Below, in pieces: positions 8,881 through 16,259 of a DNA stretch of 52,971 nt. The stretch is taken from contig CAADGV010000038.1 in assembly GCA_900696645.1 (NCBI GenBank), positions 1 to 52,971 of the forward strand, read 5' to 3'. This DNA comes from an uncultured Chlorobiota bacterium. Lineage in GTDB: Bacteria; Bacteroidota; Ignavibacteria; UBA10030; UBA6906. The notes beneath the pieces were generated by a model, which saw nothing but the letters and a program-made list of their open reading frames with translations, was not told the origin of the DNA and made no database searches. The position numbers and the translations under genes were made by a program. The first letter of the stretch is position 1. Each line of letters opens with the position of its first letter.

Positions 8881-9933
8881 CTATCGGACGTTGCTTAGTT
8901 CGTTCTTCAAATAATCAATCACATTCACGGGCATTGGATCTTCATTGTTCAGAATGGCGAGATAGAAACTCATCCAGTCGCCGAGATGGATCAGGGAAAA
9001 CATCCGCGTGAGACGGGATTTCCCCTCGCTCCAGACTTCGATGATGTGCTGTGTGTACTCGTTGAGAATCTGCTTTGTAATGTCGAGACGCATGGCAACC
9101 CGCTTATGATCCTCCTTGTCGCGAAGGAATATCACCTGCATCTCCCGCATCTGTTCCTTCAACACCTTCCAGCCGACAAGTTCGTTGTGATTCATCTCCG
9201 GCACCACATGTCCCCAGGCGAGTGATTTCGCATTCTCGGCAACTTGTCCCCGCCACCGTGTATTGATTGCGTCCAGCCGCTCCGTTGCCGAATAGACAAC
9301 ACCGATTCGGGAATGGAGTTGGCGGGCAAGCCGCAAAGGTTCATTCATCACGGATTCCGGATTCGCATATCCGATGGCCTTCGTTTTGAGCATGGCGATC
9401 GTTTCACGGATATCCCGATCCTTGTTACGAATCAACTTGAGCTTTGCCAGCGCAATAAGAAGCGGGAAGAACGAATACCCCAACGCGGCGCGGGGCGACG
9501 GCCCGCCGGGTACTTTGATATGCGGCTGCTTGTGTTTCTTTGCCATCTTCTCAACCAATCCGCCCGATGAAATGCAGAGAATCTTCGCCCGCCGCTTGAT
9601 AGCTTCCTTGTGACAGGCGTTCGTCTCCTCGGTGTTGCCCGAATAGCTTGAGACAATCACAAGCGAGTGTTTGCCGACAAAGTCCGGAAGCGTGTAGTTG
9701 CGGTTGATGATGAACGGAACCTTGAGTTCATCGGCAAGGTAGGTGCGGAGAAGATCGCCTCCGATCGCCGATCCGCCGAGACCGCAGAGTACAATATGCT
9801 CAACGGAACGAATATTCAGCTTGATCGAAGTGTTCTTGCCGATGGAAACGGCTTCTTCTACCTGTTCAGGAAATCCTTTGATAAGCTCATACATGCCGCT
9901 CGGGTCGACGCGGCGAATATCTTCAAGAGTCAT
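8881..9933 (-). CDS. Bifunctional phosphoglucose/phosphomannose isomerase
   Basis: Interconverts glucose-6-P and fructose-6-P, and mannose-6-P and fructose-6-P, at one active site. The 350-residue protein has the two SIS-type halves of the small archaeal/bacterial PGI/PMI family rather than classical Pgi. LCGLGGSAIGGDLLRTYL and SSYSGNTEET are the phosphate-binding loops; MNHNELVGW carries the family's Glu/His catalytic pair. It lies 46 bases downstream of ptsI in the same direction, so sugar phosphates may be the logic of this operon: PTS phosphorelay components and the isomerase feeding fructose-6-P to glycolysis. A 31-aa membrane peptide follows. Confidence 0.93.
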   Translation of the reverse strand: MTLEDIRRVDPSGMYELIKGFPEQVEEAVSIGKNTSIKLNIRSVEHIVLCGLGGSAIGGDLLRTYLADELKVPFIINRNYTLPDFVGKHSLVIVSSYSGNTEETNACHKEAIKRRAKILCISSGGLVEKMAKKHKQPHIKVPGGPSPRAALGYSFFPLLIALAKLKLIRNKDRDIRETIAMLKTKAIGYANPESVMNEPLRLARQLHSRIGVVYSATERLDAINTRWRGQVAENAKSLAWGHVVPEMNHNELVGWKVLKEQMREMQVIFLRDKEDHKRVAMRLDITKQILNEYTQHIIEVWSEGKSRLTRMFSLIHLGDWMSFYLAILNNEDPMPVNVIDYLKNELSNVR

Positions 9934-9979
9934 TGTTCTTTTCAGTTAGTGAGAGAATTGCGAAACGTATCGCAAGCAG

Positions 9980-11791
9980 CTATAACGGTTTGGACGACGG
10001 CACGTACAACTTGTCCTGTGATGTATCAAGCGCCTCCACCGGCATATCGGGCAACTTTTCTTTTACAATCGCCGCAAGGTATTCTTTGATTTCGAATTCC
10101 GTCGGGAGTGTCAGAACCTTGTCGGCAACTTTCCTGGCGTCTTTGAACTTGATCGAGCGGATAATCTTCTTGATTTCGGGAAGAATGGGCGGAGCTACGC
10201 TGAACTCATCCAGCCCCAACCCGACAAGCAGAATCGTTGCTATGGGGTTTCCCGCCATCTCACCGCACATGCCAACCCATTTGCCGTGTTTATGCCCCGC
10301 ATCAATAATGGATTTGACTGTACGAATTACAGCAGGGTTGAATTCCTGATACAACGAGGCCACCATGTTATTCCCGCGATCAACAGCAAGCAGATATTGG
10401 ATCAGATCATTTGTCCCGATGCTCAGGAAGTCTGCCTCGCGGGCGAGTTCTTCCGCAAGCACAGCGGCGGAAGGAACTTCAATCATCACGCCGAGTTTGA
10501 TATTCTTGTCGAACGGGCAACGGCGAAGAGTCAGGTCGTGCTGTGCTTGCTTCAGGTATTCCTTCGCTTTCCGGACTTCACCGATCTTCGACACCATCGG
10601 CAGCAGTATGCGGACGTTCTTTTTTGTGCTTGCGCGAAGTATTGCGCGCAACTGGTCGAGAAACATCTCCGGCCTGTCGAGCGAAACACGGATACCGCGC
10701 CAGCCGAGAAACGGATTCTCTTCCTTGAGCGGAACGGGTGACATCTTGTCGCCGCCGATATCGAATGTGCGGAGCATGACCGGATGCGGAAACATCTGCT
10801 CGGCAATGGCGGTGTATTCGGCGGCTTGTTCGTCTTCCGACGGAAATGACTGCCGCCCCATCAACTGGCCTTCGGTGCGGTAGAGCCCGATGCCCTGCGA
10901 GCCTTGTTGAATCGCATACTCCACCTCATCCTGCAACTCAAGATTTGCAGAGAGTTCGTAGCGTTTGTGGTCAAGCGTTTCAGCCGGAAGGTTGGCAATG
11001 CCCTCAAGCTTCTTGTCGAACTCTTTCAGTCGCTGCTCTTTGCGTCTGAGACTTTCAATAGTCTCTTCGGAGGGATGAATAATGAGCGCGCCGCCGTATC
11101 CGTCCAGCGCAATACAGTCACCTGTTTTGATATGCTTGGTCGCAGTCCTGAGGCCCAACACTGCGGGGATTTTGAGCGAGCGGGAAAGCAACGCTGCGTG
11201 CGACGTAAATCCGCCGAAATCCGTTGCGTAGCCGAGAACCTGATTTCTGCTGAAGATGACTGTATCTGCCGGCGTCAGCGACTCAGAGACGATAAGCGAC
11301 TCGCCCTCGAGGCGCGAGAAGAGTTTCTGATCGAGAATGTTGCGGATAATTCTATTCATCACATCATCAACATCATGTGCCCGTTCCTGAATGTACTCGT
11401 CTGCCGAATCCGACATGATGCGCCGGTATTTGTCCACTTCATCAAAGACGAGATACTCGGCGTTCTTCTTCTCATTTCGGATTCGATTCCTGATGGCTCC
11501 CATCAGAACCGAATCCTGCAAGATCATGATCTGCGCCTCGAAGATTCTCGCGCTTTGCGACCCCAACTTCTGCTCCGCAAATGAGTGGATTTTTTGGAGT
11601 TCTTTCTCAGAGCGAGCCAGCGCATCCTGCAGTCTTTGCAACTCGGCATCGACTTCATCGTCTGCAAGCGAACGCGGAGACACTTTCGGAACAACTTTGC
11701 TGTACAGATATGCGGAACCGATGGCAATACCGGGGGAAGCGGCGATGCCGGTCAGGATGACTTCCTTGCTTTTTCCTTCTTCAGCAATCAT
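9980..11791 (-). CDS. ptsI: Phosphoenolpyruvate-protein phosphotransferase (PTS enzyme I)
   Basis: Transfers phosphate from PEP to HPr, the first step of the phosphotransferase system; cytoplasmic. 603 residues, slightly longer than E. coli EI (575). The phosphorylated His is H198 in GGFTSHAALLSRSL (H189 in E. coli). The PEP-binding TIM barrel shows LRTFDIGGDK, ENPFLGWRGIR, MIEVPSAA, FLSIGTNDLIQY and the catalytic Cys in WVGMCGEMAGNP. The start codon overlaps the ptsH stop by four bases (ATGA), showing translational coupling. No sugar-specific EII component is in the window, so the relay may serve transporters elsewhere or act only in regulation. Confidence 0.97.
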   Translation of the reverse strand: MIAEEGKSKEVILTGIAASPGIAIGSAYLYSKVVPKVSPRSLADDEVDAELQRLQDALARSEKELQKIHSFAEQKLGSQSARIFEAQIMILQDSVLMGAIRNRIRNEKKNAEYLVFDEVDKYRRIMSDSADEYIQERAHDVDDVMNRIIRNILDQKLFSRLEGESLIVSESLTPADTVIFSRNQVLGYATDFGGFTSHAALLSRSLKIPAVLGLRTATKHIKTGDCIALDGYGGALIIHPSEETIESLRRKEQRLKEFDKKLEGIANLPAETLDHKRYELSANLELQDEVEYAIQQGSQGIGLYRTEGQLMGRQSFPSEDEQAAEYTAIAEQMFPHPVMLRTFDIGGDKMSPVPLKEENPFLGWRGIRVSLDRPEMFLDQLRAILRASTKKNVRILLPMVSKIGEVRKAKEYLKQAQHDLTLRRCPFDKNIKLGVMIEVPSAAVLAEELAREADFLSIGTNDLIQYLLAVDRGNNMVASLYQEFNPAVIRTVKSIIDAGHKHGKWVGMCGEMAGNPIATILLVGLGLDEFSVAPPILPEIKKIIRSIKFKDARKVADKVLTLPTEFEIKEYLAAIVKEKLPDMPVEALDTSQDKLYVPSSKPL

Positions 11792-12054
11792 TGTTCATCG
11801 AACCCGCGTTCAAACAAACTGACGACGGCGTCACGCGCCTGCTCTTCATCCTCACCCTCAAAGCGCAAGTCGAGCGTCGAGCCCTGTTCGGCCGCCAGCG
11901 TCATGACACCGATGATGCTCTTGCCGTTAATTTCCATGCTGTCCTTGCAAATCGTAAACTCGGATTGGAACCGCGCAGCCGTCTTGACCAGGGCGGCCGC
12001 CGGCCTCGTGTGCATACCGGCACGGTTTCGTACGGTTACAGTGACTTCTACCAT
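11788..12054 (-). CDS. ptsH: Phosphocarrier protein HPr
   Basis: 88-residue phosphocarrier that accepts phosphate from enzyme I on His15 (RNRAGMHTRPAAALV). Ser46 sits in INGKSIIGVM, the site used by HPr kinase/phosphorylase in Gram-positives and many other bacteria, so this HPr could be regulated by serine phosphorylation. A kinase gene is not in the window. The ATG is immediately adjacent to the stop codon of the polyprenyl synthase gene (12055), and the stop overlaps ptsI by four bases, so the three genes are one transcript. Length and both motifs match the family closely. Confidence 0.97.
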   Translation of the reverse strand: MVEVTVTVRNRAGMHTRPAAALVKTAARFQSEFTICKDSMEINGKSIIGVMTLAAEQGSTLDLRFEGEDEEQARDAVVSLFERGFDEQ

Positions 12055-13059
12055 TCAGACTTTTCTCTTCAACAACATCTGGGAAAACCACAACAGGGTT
12101 TCCTTTGCCCGGCTTTGCGGCAGCATCCTCAATGCTGTCTCCGCCCGTTGCGTGTCGCGGCGAACACGCTCACGGGCGGCTTCCATGACGCCTGTTGCGC
12201 GATAGATGTTGGCAATTCGCCGGACTTCATTCCTTCGTTCATCCGCAGTGGACGCAGGGGAGGAGAATCTTTGTTTCATCACCCGCATCAGCTCTGAACG
12301 GTTTCTACCCTCCGATTCTTCAAGCGCCTTGAGAAGAAGAAATGTACGCTTTCCTTCGATAATATCGCCACCGATGGTTTTTCCGAAATCCTTCTCCTCG
12401 CCAATCACATCAAGCAGATCGTCCTGAAGCTGGAATGCACGGCCGAGATAGTGTCCGAACATCCTCAGCGCTTCGATCTGCCGCTTCGTTCCCCCGCCGA
12501 TGATACCGCCGAGTTCCGTTGAAGTCGAAATGAGCCTTCCTGTCTTCTTCTCTATCATCCTGAAGTAGTCGCGAACGGAAACGTCCATTCGCCGCTCAAA
12601 CTCCAGATCCATCGCCTGCCCTTCGCATACATCCAGCAGGCCCGTCGTGAAAACATCAATGAGGTGTGCCGAATTCCGGACACGGGTCTTCAGCGCCTGT
12701 TTGTACGCGAGTCCCAGCAAAATATCGCCAACAAGCAGGGCATTATTCACATTCCACTTTGTGTGAACAGTCGGGCGCCCGCGCCGCGAGGGCGCATTAT
12801 CCATAATATCATCATGCACGAGCGTGAAATTGTGCATCAACTCGACAGCGGCACCGGCATCAATCGCGTCACGGACAGTTCCGCCTACCGCTTCGCAGGA
12901 GAGGAGGAGAAGTGTCGAACGAACACGCTTCCCTCCCGCCGAAAGAACATACCTGCACGCATCTTTCACTTCCCGCGGGCTCTTGCCTCGTACCAATCCG
13001 CGCAAGCGGTTGTCAACAACAATGCGCAGGGCGTTGTAACGCCGCTGATGGCCCGTCAC
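12055..13059 (-). CDS. Polyprenyl (farnesyl/geranylgeranyl) diphosphate synthase
   Basis: Condenses isopentenyl diphosphate with allylic diphosphates. The FARM is LVHDDIMD and the second motif LQDDLLD; GGKRVRSTLLLLS binds the pyrophosphate. The first motif has no two-residue insertion and a Phe five residues upstream, a pattern of geranylgeranyl-type or archaeal-like synthases, so product length is uncertain. The longest ORF begins with an ATG at 13245, but those first 62 residues lie inside fni and lack family character. I choose GTG at 13059, which overlaps the fni stop as GTGA and gives 334 residues. Direct coupling to fni makes sense: the isomerase supplies its substrate. Confidence 0.92.
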   Translation of the reverse strand: MTGHQRRYNALRIVVDNRLRGLVRGKSPREVKDACRYVLSAGGKRVRSTLLLLSCEAVGGTVRDAIDAGAAVELMHNFTLVHDDIMDNAPSRRGRPTVHTKWNVNNALLVGDILLGLAYKQALKTRVRNSAHLIDVFTTGLLDVCEGQAMDLEFERRMDVSVRDYFRMIEKKTGRLISTSTELGGIIGGGTKRQIEALRMFGHYLGRAFQLQDDLLDVIGEEKDFGKTIGGDIIEGKRTFLLLKALEESEGRNRSELMRVMKQRFSSPASTADERRNEVRRIANIYRATGVMEAARERVRRDTQRAETALRMLPQSRAKETLLWFSQMLLKRKV

Positions 13060-14096
13060 GAGTACCTCACGAGATTTGCATGCTGAAGATTCTTGACCGT
13101 CGCACAACCCGTAAGAAACATAATACCCTTGAGTTCTTTGATCCAAGTTGTAATCAGCCGGTGCAAGCCCCGAGTTCCTTCCTCTTGCAGAGTTTTCAGC
13201 ATCGGACGGGCGGAACCAACGATATCCGCTCCAAGCGCAATGCACTTCGCTGCGTCACTTCCCGAGCCAATCCCGCCGGAGGCAATAAGCGTAAATGATG
13301 TGCGGGATTTCAATTCCGCCACGTCACGGATTGCCGTTGCGGTGGGGATTCCCCAATCCCAAAACTTTGAAGCAAACGGCTTGTTGCTGCTACGCAGCGT
13401 TTCCACTCCGGCCCAACTTGTTCCGCCGGCTCCTGCAACATCGATGTACTGGACGCCTGCGTTGAGAAGCCGTTGAGCCACATCAGCCGAAATGCCTGCA
13501 CCGATTTCCTTGACAAGAACGGGAACAGGCAGATTTTTGACAAGCATCTCAATGCCCCTCAACACGCCGCGGAAATTCGTGCTTCCCTCAGGCTGGAGAA
13601 ATTCCTGCAAGGGGTTGAGATGAACAGTAAACCCGTCTGCCCGGATAAGCTCGACAAGCCGTCGTGCAGCGTCTGCGTTTGACATCGTTGCAACTTCCGC
13701 AGCGCCGATATTGCCGACAATCGGGATTGAGGGAGCAACCTCGCGCACAATGCTGAACGTCCGGTGGTACTGCGTGTCTTCGAGTGCCTGCCGCTGGCTG
13801 CCGACACCCATCGCAATGTGCTCCCTTTCACAGACTTCGGCAAGCCGCCGGTTGATAGCCTGCGCGTCCTTATACCCGCCCGTCATGCAGGAAACCATGA
13901 ACGGTGCCGCAAGTGATTTTCCGAGGAACTGCGCCGATGTGTCAACATCACTGAGGTTCAACTCGGGAAGCGCATTATGAACAAATTCCAGTTGTTCAAG
14001 CCCCGTCGATTTAGACTTAAACCCGACGTTCTTGCTTAGCGTCAGTGCGACATGTTGTTGCTTGCGTGACGGGGTGGAACGTGTTCGTCGGGGCAT
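13056..14096 (-). CDS. fni: Type 2 isopentenyl-diphosphate delta-isomerase
   Basis: FMN- and NADPH-dependent interconversion of isopentenyl and dimethylallyl diphosphate; cytoplasmic. 346 residues, the family norm. Family blocks seen in order: PFMVSCMTGGYKDAQAIN, MGVGSQRQAL, GNIGAAEV, the substrate-binding HLNPLQEFLQPEG, VKEIGAGIS, AGAGGTSW, and the FMN phosphate loop ASGGIGSGSDAAKC plus GADIVGSARPML. It is the first gene of the minus-strand operon and overlaps the polyprenyl synthase start by four bases. It is distinct from the type 1 (Nudix) isomerase. The source pathway (mevalonate or MEP) is not visible in the window. Confidence 0.96.
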   Translation of the reverse strand: MPRRTRSTPSRKQQHVALTLSKNVGFKSKSTGLEQLEFVHNALPELNLSDVDTSAQFLGKSLAAPFMVSCMTGGYKDAQAINRRLAEVCEREHIAMGVGSQRQALEDTQYHRTFSIVREVAPSIPIVGNIGAAEVATMSNADAARRLVELIRADGFTVHLNPLQEFLQPEGSTNFRGVLRGIEMLVKNLPVPVLVKEIGAGISADVAQRLLNAGVQYIDVAGAGGTSWAGVETLRSSNKPFASKFWDWGIPTATAIRDVAELKSRTSFTLIASGGIGSGSDAAKCIALGADIVGSARPMLKTLQEEGTRGLHRLITTWIKELKGIMFLTGCATVKNLQHANLVRYS

Positions 14097-14403
14097 TCCG
14101 GATCTTGAACTGAGTGATGGGCTGAAAAAAGATAGTGAAAAGAGGCGCGGGAATCAATTTGACGTTGGAAACAGGCTCATTTCAACGGCCGCGACGTTTC
14201 AGGTGGGAAGCGGATTTTTGGACCACAGAACCCAACTCTCGCGATCGAAAATGTTGGGTTTTCGGCAATGCTTCTTTCAACAATTCATATTCAGCGACTT
14301 CACAATTTCATTATGCAGAATCCAAACACAGATTGAGGCGCCGGCTCACAGATTCTTCTTGATTGCTTCGACGCCCACAGCAGAGTATGCTCACTTCAGA
14401 GTA
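14097..14403. other. Intergenic region between fni and the tRNA promoter
   Basis: About 300 bases upstream of fni (minus) and the tRNA (plus). ORFs running through it lack family character and the longest would run across the tRNA. It should hold the promoter of the fni-pgi operon, but I see no clear consensus element on the minus strand. Confidence 0.3.
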
Positions 14404-14432
14404 TTGCAAAAGAACGAGAATTGTCTTAAAAT
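14404..14432 (+). promoter_or_regulatory. Promoter of tRNA-Gly
   Basis: TTGCAA, 17 bases, TAAAAT. The predicted start falls near 14440, about ten bases before the tRNA, a sensible 5' leader for RNase P. A second match (TTGTCT-17-TATACG) lies too close to the tRNA to be used. Confidence 0.55.
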
Positions 14433-14448
14433 AATCTGCAGTCTATAC

Positions 14449-14519
14449 GCGGGATTAGTTGATTGGTTCAACGCGAGCTTCCCAAGCTTGAAAAACGGGT
14501 TCGATTCCCGTATCCCGCT
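14449..14519 (+). tRNA. tRNA-Gly (anticodon CCC)
   Basis: A full cloverleaf can be drawn. Acceptor GCGGGAT/ATCCCGC (7 bp), D stem GTTG/CAAC with GG in the loop, anticodon stem CGAGC/GCTTG around TTCCCAA with CCC at 14481-14483, a four-base variable loop, and T arm ACGGG-TTCGATT-CCCGT. The discriminator is T14519. The 3' CCA is not encoded (TCA follows). It reads GGG glycine codons; other glycine tRNAs must be elsewhere. Confidence 0.95.
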
Positions 14520-14542
14520 CAGCAAAAGGAGACGGGTTCTCC

Positions 14543-14602
14543 GCCGGAGGCTGATGCGCCTCTGGCGCAGATTCCTGCCTGCCCCGATACTTTCAATCGG
14601 GG
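14543..14602. repeat. Two hairpins downstream of tRNA-Gly
   Basis: GCCGGAGGC/GCCTCTGGC (9 bp, one G-U, 6-base loop, 14543-14566) and CCCCGAT/ATCGGGG (7 bp, 7-base loop, 14582-14602). No T-run follows either, so they may be a processed tRNA trailer or REP-like elements rather than a standard terminator. Confidence 0.5.
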
Positions 14603-14659
14603 TCTGCCGCTCCAATTCAGATGTTCTCACTCTCACACCCTCAAACTCTCTCAACCGTC

Positions 14660-14860
14660 ATGACAGCAACAACAAAAGTCCCTGTGTGTGCCGCCTGCGA
14701 CAGGCCGCAAACGGAGGTGCCGCTCATCTCGCTGGCGTATCTCAACACCACGCTTTGGATTTGTCCGCAGCATCTGCCCGTACTCATTCATAATCCGCAG
14801 ATGCTTACGGGGAGAATCCCCGGCGCTGAAAACATGAAAGCGGCGGATCATCAGGATTAA
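14660..14860 (+). CDS. Small Cys-rich, probably zinc-binding protein
   Basis: 66 residues from the ATG at 14660; an upstream in-frame ATG (14621) adds only low-complexity residues from a CTCACACCCTC word repeat. Two metal-ligand pairs are spaced like a zinc ribbon: VCAACDRP near the N-terminus and WICPQHLP about 35 residues later, with a conserved-looking core PLISLAYLNTTLW between. The C-terminus has LIHNPQ and RIPGAE. I know no function for it. It is cytoplasmic by sequence. It lies between tRNA-Gly and an amino-acid permease with a word-repeat spacer, so context gives little help. The Cys/His pattern and length look like a real conserved small protein. Confidence 0.65.
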   Translation: MTATTKVPVCAACDRPQTEVPLISLAYLNTTLWICPQHLPVLIHNPQMLTGRIPGAENMKAADHQD

Positions 14861-14863
14861 TGT

Positions 14864-14917
14864 AGCGGTCGGCTGTCGGCGTTCAGCTATCAGTAATCCT
14901 TAATCCCCAATCCACCC
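14864..14917. repeat. Word-repeat spacer (GCGGTCGGCTGTCGGC / AATCC)
   Basis: Near-tandem words GCGGTCGGCTGTCGGCG, TCAGCTATCAG, then TAATCCTTAATCCCCAATCC fill the gap before the permease start. The same kind of text (AGCTATCCGTAATCCGTAATC) recurs at 50610-50633, again just upstream of a gene. Confidence 0.45.
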
Positions 14918-14919
14918 TC

Positions 14920-16239
14920 ATGCCTCAACTCAAACAAGCGCTGACGAGGTTCGATCTGACGATGATCGCCATCGGCTCGACGATCGGGTCGGGCATTTTC
15001 CTGACGCCGGCGCTGATTGCGAATGAACTGCAAGCGCCGTGGCTCATTCTCGCCGTGTGGGTCGTCGGCGGATTGATGGCAGTGGCGGGAGCGCTTACGT
15101 TTGCCGAGTTAGGCGGATTGATGCCCGGCGCGGGAGGCGTGTATGTTTATCTCTCCGAAGCCTACGGCGGGCTTTTTGGGTTTCTGTACGGCTGGGCATA
15201 TTTGTTAGTTGTGAACACCGGCGGCGTGGCGGCGCTGAGCATCGCGTTTGCCACGTACTTCGGCTACTTCGTGCCGCTCGATCCGTTGCAACTCAAACTT
15301 GCCGCCATCTGCGGGCTTGCCATCGTTACAATAATCAATGTGTTGGGCGTGAAAGTCGGCGGTATCTTCTCGGACGTGTTCACGCTGTTGAAGATGGCGG
15401 GAATTCTTCTGCTCATTGTCGTCGGACTCGGTTGGGGCTCGGCACGCACCACGGATTTTTCTGCATCGATAGGCACGTTCACGAACGGCCTCGGCAGCGC
15501 TCTTGCAGTTGCGATGGTGGGTGTGCTCTGGTCATACGGAGGCTGGCAGCACGCCTCGTTTGCCGCAGCGGAAACGAAAGACCCGAAGCGAACCGTGCCG
15601 TTTGCCATGATTGCAGGAGCGCTGACAGTAACGGTAATTTATCTCCTCACCAACCTTGCGTACATGTTTCTTCTGCCGCCCGACACAATTGGCGGCTCTG
15701 AACGCGTTGCCGCGGATGCTATCGCCATCATCCTCGGTCCCGCGGGCGCAGGCATCATCGCTATCGCCATTTTCATCTCAACATTCGGTACGGCGGGTAT
15801 TTACACTCTTACAGCTCCCCGCATCTACTTTGCGATGGCAAACGATGGTGTATTCTTCAAGAAAGTCGCTGATGTACATCCCCGCTATCATACACCCGCA
15901 GTTGCCATTCTGATACAATCCATTTGGGCGGTAATTCTGATTCTTTTCTGGGGAACATTCAACGAGTTGATTTCGTACGTCGTGTTTACTGACTGGATCT
16001 TCTTCGGACTCGCCGCGGCAGGCGTGTTTGTGTTCAGAAGAACGCGTCCTGATGCCGCACGGCCGTACAGAACATTCGGTTATCCCGTCACGCCGCTGTT
16101 TTTCATCACCGTCGCTGCGTGGTTCGTCCTCAATACATTCATCGAAAAGCCCGAACAGGCGATTGCCGGACTCGGGTTTCTTGCTTTGGGAGTTCCCGTG
16201 TATTATTTTTGGAATAGACAGAATTCTCCCGCTGCATAG
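14920..16239 (+). CDS. APC-family amino acid permease
   Basis: 439-residue inner-membrane transporter with about 12 helices. The first helix carries the APC substrate-binding signature IAIGSTIGSGIFLTP; ELGGLMPGAGGVYVYLSEAYG and WSYGGWQHASFAAAETKDPKRT are further family blocks (the latter binds the amino-acid side chain and joins helices 6 and 7). It most resembles the LAT/YfnA-type exchangers, but substrate cannot be read from sequence. The next gene, an acyl-CoA synthetase, starts 20 bases after the stop, so they are probably co-transcribed without an obvious functional link. No clear Shine-Dalgarno; the start coincides with the conserved N-terminus (LTRFDLTMIAIGS). Confidence 0.92.
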   Translation: MPQLKQALTRFDLTMIAIGSTIGSGIFLTPALIANELQAPWLILAVWVVGGLMAVAGALTFAELGGLMPGAGGVYVYLSEAYGGLFGFLYGWAYLLVVNTGGVAALSIAFATYFGYFVPLDPLQLKLAAICGLAIVTIINVLGVKVGGIFSDVFTLLKMAGILLLIVVGLGWGSARTTDFSASIGTFTNGLGSALAVAMVGVLWSYGGWQHASFAAAETKDPKRTVPFAMIAGALTVTVIYLLTNLAYMFLLPPDTIGGSERVAADAIAIILGPAGAGIIAIAIFISTFGTAGIYTLTAPRIYFAMANDGVFFKKVADVHPRYHTPAVAILIQSIWAVILILFWGTFNELISYVVFTDWIFFGLAAAGVFVFRRTRPDAARPYRTFGYPVTPLFFITVAAWFVLNTFIEKPEQAIAGLGFLALGVPVYYFWNRQNSPAA

Positions 16240-16259
16240 CCCACAATCCCCTAACGAAC

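Noticed and set aside
9980-12054. A complete sugar-uptake PTS
   Set aside because: Only enzyme I and HPr are present; no EIIA, EIIB or EIIC in the window.
12055-13245. Longer polyprenyl synthase starting at ATG 13245
   Set aside because: The extra 62 residues lie within fni and are unlike the family; the GTG at 13059 overlapping the fni stop is a better start.
14032-14793. 253-codon plus-strand ORF across the tRNA
   Set aside because: It spans a complete tRNA-Gly and its promoter and shows no protein-like pattern.
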